From Morinoia aosen (lineage: Eukaryota > Arthropoda > Malacostraca > Amphipoda > Talitridae): DNA of 64,000 nt. Below the pieces are notes generated by a model, which was given only the letters and a program-made list of their open reading frames with translations, was not told where the DNA came from and ran no database searches. Each line of letters starts with the position of its first letter. The stretch's first letter is position 1. This document shows, piece after piece, positions 45,930 to 54,610 of this stretch. The position numbers and the translations under genes are program-made. Location of the stretch: positions 77,620,095-77,684,094 of the forward strand of contig CM059562.1 of NCBI GenBank assembly GCA_030386875.1, read 5' to 3'.

Positions 45930-48900
45930 CTCCTCTCTCTCAACAGTGCTAGGTAAGATTACTACAATATCTTTAATCGATCGCTCACAACTTTTGGTAC
46001 CTCCGGAATTGTCCGTCCGCCGCAGCGTCGCCCCACGCACGCGTCCGTCCGATCCCGAGCGATGCACCGACTCTACCCGAGCCAGGGGCCACTGACATCT
46101 TGGAGACTGCGAGTCTCGTACCAGTACGATGTCCCCCTGGGACAAGGGACGCCTTGGTGTCGTCCATTTTCTGCGACGACTGATTTCTTGAAGGTAGAAT
46201 TGTCTCCATAGTTGCCAGAACTGGTCCGCCAACAGCTGCACTCGCCGCCATCTTCGTGGACCATAAGCGAGGAGGTCGCGATCTGTGAACGAGTCTGACG
46301 ACTGTGTGCGAGAGGCGTCCCTCATGGTTAGCAAAGTGGAGGGACTGATAGGGAACACATCATTGGGGTCTTCGGAAGGGGCGTACAGGGGCGTAGAATT
46401 TACAATGGCCGCGGCTTCTATCAGGAGGGTGTGCATATCATCACGGTTGAGTGTCACCTTTCCTGATCTCCCCAAGGTCAGGTCGAGTACCTTTCTGATC
46501 GCTCCAATTTTTCTCTCCCACACACCTCCATGATGACTCGCTCCAGGGAGATTAAATTTCCACTCGCATCCCCTAGTCTCCATGCCCTTTGATACTTTGT
46601 TCAAATCGCAAGATTGAGACACCGCACCTGTAAAGTTGGTGCCTCGATCGCTTCTTATCAGCTGGGGGGTGCCTCGTACAGAGATGAATCTACGCAATGC
46701 GTTCATAAAGGAAGGAGTATCCATCCCACAGAGAGGTTCAACGTGAACTGCCCTGGACACAAGGCAGGTCACCAGTAGGCCATACATTTTCTTCGTGGCC
46801 TTTGTGATTCGGGTGCTCTGTCCGTCATGTACAGTGAACGGCCCGAAGACATCTAAGCCCACCCGGGTGAAAGGTGGGGTGGGGATGAGACGATCTTCCG
46901 GGAGGTCGGCCATCATCTGTTGCTCAAAGGGAGCTCTCAGCCTCCTACAAATCACACAGCTCCTCAGGAGTCGTTCTATTTGCTTTCTACCTTGCGGGAT
47001 GAAGAAGCCCAGAGATCGCACCTTACCAAGGGTGAGGAGACGGCCCTGGTGAGCCACCAGCTGGTGTGCCCGTCTTATAATTATCTGAGTGAAGGGATGG
47101 TTCCTGGGTAGGATCAAAGGGTGTTTTTGATCCACTGGTAAGTCACTGTGCTTTAGGCGGCCTCCTACACGGATCAGACCCTCTTCATCCACAAAGGGTG
47201 CCAGTGGTGTCAGTTGATGTCCTTCCGGTAGCTGCATTGGACCTGGTTTCCCCATCTTGGGTAGTATTTCGCTGTAAGATTCTTGTTGGACGGCCTTAAC
47301 GAGGTACATTTCAGCTTCCTGGTCGTTCTGAAGTATACGTAGTGTCGGTTCCGAAGAAGTGTTGAGGTTAGATCTCGCTCGCATCAGCCACTTATGTGCC
47401 AGGTTGTGCACGGTGCGGGTAACCCCGAGAAGCCTGGTCCACCTACTCAGTCGGTCCATCACCGTACGAAATGGAGGTGGCGAACCGGTCAAGGTCGTGA
47501 AGGCTTTGGTCTCCGGCAACGATTCTGTTAGTTGCGCTTCCTCAAAAGGGAGCTGAGCGTCGACGACGCAATCTTCTAATATCCAGGCAGGGCCGGTGAA
47601 CCAATGGCTGTGTACGAGCTGCTCTACATCCGTGGGACGAGTAGCCATGTCTGCGGGGTTCTCTTTCGTGTCTACGAAGTACCACTGAGTCGGAGAGCAA
47701 TGCTTATTAATCAACTCTATTCTCCGGGTCACATATCTGGTGAAGCGTTTATCCTCATTTTTCAGGTATCCAAGAACAATTTGACTGTCCGTGTAGTATC
47801 TGACTTCTTGCACATTCACCTTGAGGTCGTTGAGGGTCTCTCTTGCTGCCAGTACTGCTTCGACTGCGGCGCACAGTTCCAACCGTGGTATGGTGGTAGC
47901 TGCCCTAGGTGCCACCCTCGAACTGGCGTTGATCAAGGTGGAATGTTTCTGCTCTCGGGTACTGGTCAGCCGCAAATAAATCGCATAGCCAATGGCCTCC
48001 TGAGAGGCGTCACAAAAAACGTGAAGCGAGTGCCGTGAAACCTCCCCAAAGTCGCGCGGCTTCACGCACCGACTGAGGCGTATTTCCTTTGATCTTCTCA
48101 GTCCGTCTTTCCACGATTCCCAATGCTCTTCCAGTTTCTTAGGTAGAGGTTCGTCCCACAGAGTGGAGCTTTGGTTAGTTTCGGCAGTGCTATCAGACAG
48201 CGCCTTTCTTTGTAGAAGTCTGCCACCCAAAATAAGAGGCGCAGCTAGTCCGAGGGGGTCAAAGAAGGAGTTCACAGTAGACAGCACACCCCTCCTAGTG
48301 AAGGGTCTGTCCGGGATATTGACCTTGAATATTAACAGATCTTCGGAGACGTTCCAATGGATCCCCAATGTTCGTTGGATAACGGATCCGTCCCAAGTGA
48401 CAGTCTTTGGTGCGGCTAGTTCCTCGTCTGGCAGACCCACCGTTACCCGAGTGTCAGACGTGGCAACTTTGTGAATGTTCAACCCATACTTGTGCAACAG
48501 AGACCGCACCTCGCCAAGCAGCTCCCTGGCCTCGTCTGGGGAGTCCAAACTAGCAGACCCATCATCAACGTACGTCGCATGACGGAGAAAGTCAGTGGCC
48601 CGGCTCGGGCGTCCGGATGCATCGCCCAGGTCGGCGATATGGCGAAGGGCGAACGCAGCGACGGCCGGAGAGCTCCGCAACCCGAAGACATGGACCTTAG
48701 CTCTGTAGGGGACAATCTCGTTAGTAACCCGATTATCTTTGAACCAAAAGAAACGCAGATAGTCCCTGTCTTCAATCTTGACTCGAAAATTGTGGAACAT
48801 ATTTTTTATATCAATTGTAAAGGCTACCTGGTGGAGTCGGAATCTCTGCAATATTCCCCGAAGGCTGTTGTTCAAGTCGGGGCCCGTCAACAACTCATCA

Positions 48901-51596
48901 TTGAGGCAGTGTCCCTTGTGCTTTGCTGAACCATCGAACACCAACCTAACTTTCCCTTCTTGGGCTTGCCTTACCGGGAAGATAGGCAAGTACCATCCCA
49001 CGCCTTTCTCAGGAAGTTCCCCTGCGACTACTTCCTCAACGTGATCATTGTCAATGTACGATTGCATTTTCTCGAGACTTAGTGCAGCACTTGAGGGATC
49101 TCGACGCAGTTTTCCCAACGTCGTGTTCGTTCTTCCCAATACAGACACGTAATTATTACACAAATTTGGTGGATCTCTAGTAAAGGGTAGGGGCGCAACA
49201 ATCCTATCGTCTTTCACTTCGATACCAGCTCTCAAAATACTTACAAATTTATTGTCTAACACACTCAGACCCTGGAGCTCGTCGTCGACTCGCTCCTCAA
49301 AGACGTCGAGCGTCTGCCTCCCAGGGTTGGGCCCACGTATCTTGATCGAGAAGTGATGATCCTCGTGGTTCACGAATGACGTCCGCAGGGCAGTGGTCTG
49401 CTGGGTTCTCGCTCCTCCGTTCAATGGTCCTAACAGTGCCCAGCCCAGGGCGGTCTTGCAGGCAAGAGGACCTCGTACTCCATAGTGTCTAGATGCCATG
49501 AGCGACACGGCATCTCTTCCGATGAGTATCAGTGACCGAGCCAAAGGATCCTGCTCATTGAAGTGCTTGACCAGGTGCGCAACGTGGCTGAGCTTCTTCA
49601 CAACGTCGGGAGTGGCTACTTCGTCAGTCGTGTCCGGGATATTTTCGTTGGTCCATGTAGTGGGTAGCTGATGCCATCGGTTCTCACCCACACCCCTTAT
49701 CTTGAGCCCGGTGATGGCGTGTCCTTCCACCTCAGACGACAGACCACTCAGTGTTCTGAGGGCATACTTCCAGGGAGTGGCCTTAAGATCGAGCTGTTCT
49801 ATCAGAGAAGGGTCCGCAAAGCATCTTGAGCTTTGCTCGTCAATGATGGCGGAACAACGCACTTTTCTCTGGGTGGACGTCGAGGTGACATCTACTAACA
49901 GCGTCTTGGAAAATTCCCTGGACTCGAGACCGAGGCATCCCGTTCTGGTGCAGGTGGCGACCTCACCAGGGGTCACCGGTTTAGTGCTTGCCCGGTGCAT
50001 GACCGTCAAGTGTGAGCCTTGACAGTGAGAACACTTCACTTGTTTGTCGCAGTTCCTGATGTAATGGGGACCAAGGCATCGGAAGCATACCTTCGCCTCG
50101 GTGATGAGCTTCTTCTTCTGGTCGATGGGTAGTCTTCCAAAGGACCGGCACTCCCAGGTTCCATGGGCGTCGACCTTGTGGAAAATACATTTGTTGATTC
50201 TATGGTCCGTTTCCGGAGGTTTTTTGTTGTGAGGTCCTTGCGCCTCATATCTTGACTCAGGTTTGTTGTAGGCCACCATGGACTGATCACCTTCACTAGA
50301 CTCTTTCTTGGTATTCTGGTCAGCGCTTGTGTGCAGGACCCGAACGGGCTTGGGTCTTCCGCCTGACAGTGCTGGGTTGAAAAATGGATCCCTCATCGCT
50401 CTTTCTTCGTCTCTTAGGAACTGGTTGAAGAAGGAGAACGTTGGGCGCTGCCCACTCTTGGCTCGTAGGTCAGATGCTTTCCTATGCCATCTGCGTTGCA
50501 GATCTGGCGGGAGTTTGAGTGCCAAGAGCCTCATGCCTCTGGTAGTGCAAAACTCCTCCAGCTCGTCCGATCTTGCTGCGTTGGTAAGTGCGGTACTCGT
50601 AGAATCTAAGAAATCCTGGAGAGCGGTAAGATCCCCAGGAGGGATGTTTGGGAAGTTCCGAAGTTGGTCTGCCGTGTGTTCTGCTAGCAACCAGTCCGAA
50701 CCATAACGCTCACGAAGGGTGTTCCATACCACCTGCAACACTGCCTCTGCATTGTTTCCGATGACTGACCTCATAGTTCTCTGAACGTACTCCTTGGGTT
50801 TACCCGCGGTATTGGCCGCCAAAACTTGTAGCTCTTCGATGGGGCCCAAAGCTAGTCCCTGCAGTCGATTCTTCAGATCAGATTCCCAGCAATGGTACAA
50901 TCCGATGTCTCCTTTGAAGGGGTTGGCAGGGGTCTTCAACAGCTCGGCCCGGATAAGGTGAACAGAAGCTGCATCTAGAGTGCTTCCCTGCCTAGGAGCT
51001 CTCAGTCGATGGTTTGCCTCTACTCTAGGCTCTAGAATCGACCTGCGAGAGCTCACGGAAGCGTGTTCCATCAGCCCTGCCAGATCATCTAGGTTGCTTT
51101 CCTGCTCTTGATATTCTTCATCCTCTCCTTCTGAGATAGTAGAAACCTCAGAGGCTACCGACAGTGGTGTGGAAAAAGGTCCAACTTTTTCTCTTCTTAC
51201 GGAGGTAAGTTTACTCATTCTCTCACTACGCAGAGAAAACAGGTCTTTGGGATCAAGGTTGGAAACCATGTCCCCTCCAAGCCTCTCCATCTGTTTGTTG
51301 AGCGTCGCGATGCGACCAAAGCAGTCTTCCAGCATCACACGTCTCTTCAAAAATTGCTCATGGTACTGCTGCTCATGTCCTGCTCGTTCCAAGGAACCTT
51401 CAAAGGCTCTGCTTGAAGTGATGAACTGATCGCGCTTGACCTTAAGTTCAGCTATGAAGGATAAGATGGCCGACGTCTCATCCTCTCCTGGACTCTCCCT
51501 GGACAGGGCTTCATAAAGATCGTCATAGGTCTTTACGGCTTCAACTTCAGCTAGTTTAAGGGTTTTCTTTGAGCTTCTTTTGGCCATTTGAGACAT
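45906..51596 (-). CDS. BEL/Pao Gag-Pol polyprotein
   Basis: 1,896 residues from ATG 51596-51594 to TAG 45908-45906. A coiled-coil-like Gag N-terminus covers about 1-130. A capsid region (DUF1759-like, P-A-N-P-F-K-G-D at 223-230) follows. CCHC knuckles include C504-F-R-C-L-G-P-H-Y-I-R-N-C516 and a second C-S-H-C at 522-525. The A17-type aspartic protease reads I-I-D-E-Q-S-S at 584-590, the D-x-Q-S variant of this family. RT spans about 870-1050, with T-I-D-I-K-N-M-F and catalytic Y-V-D-D at 1009-1012. RNase H starts at F-C-D-A-S (1194-1198). The integrase zinc finger is H1511, H1516, C1547, C1550. The DDE triad is D1582, D1650 and E1694. A DUF5641-type end reads L-S-Q-G-D-I-V-L-V-R-D. No stop, frameshift or missing catalytic residue was seen. 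One frame without a gag/pol shift is usual in BEL/Pao. Confidence 0.97.
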   Translation of the reverse strand: MSQMAKRSSKKTLKLAEVEAVKTYDDLYEALSRESPGEDETSAILSFIAELKVKRDQFITSSRAFEGSLERAGHEQQYHEQFLKRRVMLEDCFGRIATLNKQMERLGGDMVSNLDPKDLFSLRSERMSKLTSVRREKVGPFSTPLSVASEVSTISEGEDEEYQEQESNLDDLAGLMEHASVSSRRSILEPRVEANHRLRAPRQGSTLDAASVHLIRAELLKTPANPFKGDIGLYHCWESDLKNRLQGLALGPIEELQVLAANTAGKPKEYVQRTMRSVIGNNAEAVLQVVWNTLRERYGSDWLLAEHTADQLRNFPNIPPGDLTALQDFLDSTSTALTNAARSDELEEFCTTRGMRLLALKLPPDLQRRWHRKASDLRAKSGQRPTFSFFNQFLRDEERAMRDPFFNPALSGGRPKPVRVLHTSADQNTKKESSEGDQSMVAYNKPESRYEAQGPHNKKPPETDHRINKCIFHKVDAHGTWECRSFGRLPIDQKKKLITEAKVCFRCLGPHYIRNCDKQVKCSHCQGSHLTVMHRASTKPVTPGEVATCTRTGCLGLESREFSKTLLVDVTSTSTQRKVRCSAIIDEQSSRCFADPSLIEQLDLKATPWKYALRTLSGLSSEVEGHAITGLKIRGVGENRWHQLPTTWTNENIPDTTDEVATPDVVKKLSHVAHLVKHFNEQDPLARSLILIGRDAVSLMASRHYGVRGPLACKTALGWALLGPLNGGARTQQTTALRTSFVNHEDHHFSIKIRGPNPGRQTLDVFEERVDDELQGLSVLDNKFVSILRAGIEVKDDRIVAPLPFTRDPPNLCNNYVSVLGRTNTTLGKLRRDPSSAALSLEKMQSYIDNDHVEEVVAGELPEKGVGWYLPIFPVRQAQEGKVRLVFDGSAKHKGHCLNDELLTGPDLNNSLRGILQRFRLHQVAFTIDIKNMFHNFRVKIEDRDYLRFFWFKDNRVTNEIVPYRAKVHVFGLRSSPAVAAFALRHIADLGDASGRPSRATDFLRHATYVDDGSASLDSPDEARELLGEVRSLLHKYGLNIHKVATSDTRVTVGLPDEELAAPKTVTWDGSVIQRTLGIHWNVSEDLLIFKVNIPDRPFTRRGVLSTVNSFFDPLGLAAPLILGGRLLQRKALSDSTAETNQSSTLWDEPLPKKLEEHWESWKDGLRRSKEIRLSRCVKPRDFGEVSRHSLHVFCDASQEAIGYAIYLRLTSTREQKHSTLINASSRVAPRAATTIPRLELCAAVEAVLAARETLNDLKVNVQEVRYYTDSQIVLGYLKNEDKRFTRYVTRRIELINKHCSPTQWYFVDTKENPADMATRPTDVEQLVHSHWFTGPAWILEDCVVDAQLPFEEAQLTESLPETKAFTTLTGSPPPFRTVMDRLSRWTRLLGVTRTVHNLAHKWLMRARSNLNTSSEPTLRILQNDQEAEMYLVKAVQQESYSEILPKMGKPGPMQLPEGHQLTPLAPFVDEEGLIRVGGRLKHSDLPVDQKHPLILPRNHPFTQIIIRRAHQLVAHQGRLLTLGKVRSLGFFIPQGRKQIERLLRSCVICRRLRAPFEQQMMADLPEDRLIPTPPFTRVGLDVFGPFTVHDGQSTRITKATKKMYGLLVTCLVSRAVHVEPLCGMDTPSFMNALRRFISVRGTPQLIRSDRGTNFTGAVSQSCDLNKVSKGMETRGCEWKFNLPGASHHGGVWERKIGAIRKVLDLTLGRSGKVTLNRDDMHTLLIEAAAIVNSTPLYAPSEDPNDVFPISPSTLLTMRDASRTQSSDSFTDRDLLAYGPRRWRRVQLLADQFWQLWRQFYLQEISRRRKWTTPRRPLSQGDIVLVRDSQSPRCQWPLARVESVHRSGSDGRVRGATLRRTDNSGGTKSCERSIKDIVVILPSTVEREECAAFAAI
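45930..45941 (-). promoter_or_regulatory. Polypurine tract of the BEL/Pao element, inside the coding frame
   Basis: On the minus strand GAGAGAGAGGAG lies directly against the 3' LTR, where plus-strand DNA synthesis is primed. It is also read as codons for E-R-E-E of the polyprotein. Confidence 0.8.
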
Positions 51597-51621
51597 TGCA
51601 GAGATGTTGTTGAAAATTTAT
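51597..51621 (-). promoter_or_regulatory. 25-nt leader of the BEL/Pao element without canonical primer-binding site
   Basis: Only 25 nt separate the 5' LTR from the start codon. The minus strand reads ATAAATTTTCAACAACATCT then CTGCA. It has no TGG, so no site for an ordinary tRNA 3' end is visible. Confidence 0.6.
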
Positions 51622-53150
51622 TGTGACTGCCTCAACAATTTCTATCGACGAGGGGAAGGTTCAGAAAAGTCCACGGATGATGCAAAACTTGTCTTAAGCA
51701 GCCATTATTGTACATAAATTTTCCTGAAATAGAAAGGTCTAGTTAGCACAAAAGTAATACAAAAAATATACAGTTTTTAGAGATTGCATATCTAAAAGTG
51801 ATTCAGAGGGCAAACCAGAAAATAAGGACGCAAAAATTGGGGCAGAACTGCATCACTGGCACAAGAAAATCTAATTCAGAGAACACGGGTAATACTTCAG
51901 CGGCTCATTCAACACCCAAATCATTGGCGAGACTTAGTACAATTTTCATACGTGCATCCCAATGGCACAATCAGATATAACCAGTCAACCTAATGAGGCC
52001 CTCATTAAATACTAAGGTCAGGCAGTAGGCTCTACACACTAATGTCCAACCAGGTAGATGCTGAATTGAAGTTACACGGCTATTCCCATATAAAAATGCA
52101 TGTCCAACCCGGTAGACGCTGAACTAAAGTTACACAGCTATTCCTACGTAAACAGTGCCTGACAACTTGAGTTGTTTCTGACTCACATGACTAGTCACAA
52201 AAGTCTATCAATCTATAGTACCACCTGGGCATAGTTAAAACACACCCATCTATAAAGGTGGCTAATAAGTGAACAAGGGGGCACACTTAGACACCTCTGA
52301 ACAAGTAAATAGTTACCTAACAGGCATGAACACATCATCAACCAGGCAATATAAAATATCCGCAGCACAGTAAAAATCACACAAATAAAAATAGGCAAAA
52401 ACCACCACACTCTACAGACTGGTAAAATAGCAACTTGAGTGAGGAATTACACAATTCTAGAGTCCAAATACCAGAGTTTAAATCCACTAACATTAATCGT
52501 GAATGATAACAAGGATCTATATAATGCAATGTGCTTAGATCAAATCAACAACTGAGCACAATGAATCCAGCTGTGAATTCCAGCAAATAAATTAAGTAGC
52601 ACTGACAAGCACAGAACAAATCAGGCTCAACAATATAATCAAAACATGACTGAGTGTTTGCAAGAAAGTCTCACAACCCTGTCCAACACAGGGCAATACC
52701 ACTAGACAATTTGAGCCAGGTACAAATAGGTAAACACAGCATTACATTATATTGGCACCGCGAATGAAGAATCAGTATCTAGAATTGTAAAAGCACAAAC
52801 AGAAAAACTGTGACAGCACACATTCTAACATCCCCTGAAATCTTTTAGCTTTTCTAGGACCTAAGAATTCACTGTCTAGTAGGAGACACAAAACAGACAT
52901 CTATAGGGACCCAATGCACTTAATATTTAGCACTCTTTACTTACATTTCCTTCTCTGGAGTCTACACACTACTTCAACACAACTGGCGGCCTCTACTCAG
53001 CTCGCAGAGTTTGAATACCTAATGTACCGGAAGAGAGCGTTTCCGGAAAACGAGTGAACGTGCGGACTGGTTCCCTCGATATTCGAAGGCACAAATTTTC
53101 TACCGCTGTTTGAAAATAGAAATTTCCTAAATTGCTGCGAAGGCAGCACA
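51622..53150 (-). repeat. 5' LTR of the BEL/Pao element
   Basis: 1,529 bp, identical to the 3' LTR except at 51953, 52090 and 53013. The last falls in the TATA-like box (TATTCAAA here, TATTTAAA in the 3' LTR). Confidence 0.95.
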
Positions 53151-53155
53151 CGATT

Positions 53156-54067
53156 CATTTCCAGATGCGATTCATTAAAGGGTGTAGTAAAATAATTCTC
53201 CCGTTTATTTGAGTGGTATCTTATTTGTGTTGAAGAGATAATTTAAATATTGAGTAACACACTCTACATCATCAGTATTTCCAAAGGTCACAAAAATTCC
53301 AATTGGAATACGGCTGCTCGCCTGCAATGAATTACTTAAAAGTAAATAACATGAAACACCTATCTTCAGCTTCTCTTATATCTGGCTAAGCCTAAACAAA
53401 GTTGTATTATTATTTTCAATAATCAACGTATTAGTACACTGCTATAATTAATCATCGTAAGGTATACTGAAATTTACTATTAACTGCGAGTAAGGAGATA
53501 ACTGAAACCTAAGCTGCAGCAGTGTTCTGGCAGCATTTAAATAAGTTCAACCGAGAAATGACGTTTGTAAGATCATTAAGAAAACTAGAAAGATGAAGCT
53601 GAATCTTTCCCAGCAATCCTTTACTCGGCCACCACATGGCTCAACTCGGAAATGATTGAAATCTGCGTAAAGGGACTCATTCACATCACATCCAACGAAT
53701 TCATACGAAAACGATTTAAGCTTGCGAATACGTGCAGTAATTCAGAAAACATTCCTAAATCAAAGCAGAAATTATACAATGAATTATAAAATAAGAGAAT
53801 AATATAAATTATAACAGATTTAGCAAAAAAATACATTTGAATGAAGTTGAAGAATTTGATAAGCTCAAAAGACTTAAATGCTCACCATTATTTAATCAGC
53901 AAAATTTAGATATCATAGCAATTCAAAAAGTACACTTTTCATGAACGCACGATGAACTCAAGTGCTCTGCGTTTGAAATAGCATTCATGAAGCATTCACA
54001 ACTGAGCAGCTTTTGTTTTGAACAACAAAAATAGCAGCGACAGAGTATGAATGTCTTCCGAATTTAT
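53156..54067. other. Unassigned AT-rich DNA
   Basis: Nothing recognised. Confidence 0.45.
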
Positions 54068-54071
54068 TTAA

Positions 54072-54293
54072 CACGTTGACTGCGACACGACCCACCGGTG
54101 GGTCGTGCTTAGGTTTTTCCTGCTGCGAAACGACCCATCGATGGGTCGTTTTGAAAAATTCTAACAACCTTTCTAAATTAGTGGTATTTAACAGGCCCAG
54201 TTAATGTTTGATATTTACAAATTTGCTTATCACTTTTGACTTTAAATTCAAGTTGAATATTGAACTTCGGTTTAACCCATCGCAACTAACGTG
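54072..54293. mobile_element. TTAA-flanked MITE (piggyBac-like) with two perfect palindromes
   Basis: TTAA stands at 54068-54071 and 54294-54297. The ends read CACGTTGACTGCGA (left) and CACGTTAGTTGCGA (right, minus strand), 11 of 14 matching. TTAA duplication is the signature of piggyBac-type elements. About 222 bp with no coding capacity. Just inside the left end lie palindromes of 22 bp (centre CCGG) and 24 bp (centre TCGA), both built on CGACCCA/TGGGTCG. Confidence 0.65.
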
Positions 54294-54297
54294 TTAA

Positions 54298-54469
54298 ATC
54301 TTTGTGTACTGTTTGAACTAAACCTCCTATAAATAACTCGCTGAAGCTTTTCCCTCAGACGATTGTAGTCTGATTTGCATTTATATTTTATACCTAATTT
54401 TGTGAGCTTTAATCCGGAATATTTTTGTGTTTTTCTTGGAGCATTTTTGCATTTGTTCTTATTTTCATC
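54298..54469. other. Unassigned AT-rich DNA
   Basis: Nothing recognised. Confidence 0.45.
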
Positions 54470-54610
54470 CCTCAGGAAATACAACTGTGGTATCTACGTA
54501 TGAGAAATAGTGACCCCAAGGGTAAGATGTGAGGCCTTGAGTTGAAGTAGGTCGTTGTTTTGTTTTGGTTTTATACGGACCATGTTTTTCGATTCACTTT
54601 ATCCAGTTAA
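54470..54610 (+). repeat. Dispersed repeat family, copy 3 (partial)
   Basis: Aligns with 22434-22600: CCCTCAGG..ATACAACT, GTATCTA, GTGAGG, then TTGTTTTG and GGACCAT-TTTTTCG. It is the most diverged copy and ends before the 3' half. Confidence 0.6.

Larger units (their letters stand above)
44401..53150 (-). mobile_element. Complete young BEL/Pao LTR retrotransposon
   Basis: 8.75 kb on the minus strand, flanked by a perfect 5-bp target duplication CGATT (44396-44400 and 53151-53155). LTRs of 1,529 bp differ at three positions (0.2 percent). One unbroken Gag-Pol frame of 1,896 codons. All parts look intact, so this copy inserted recently and may still be competent. Confidence 0.97.

Noticed and set aside
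47604-48038. 144-codon plus-strand frame, and others antisense to BEL/Pao pol (for example 48471-48929)
   Set aside because: Shadows of the 1,896-codon Gag-Pol frame in GC-richer coding DNA.
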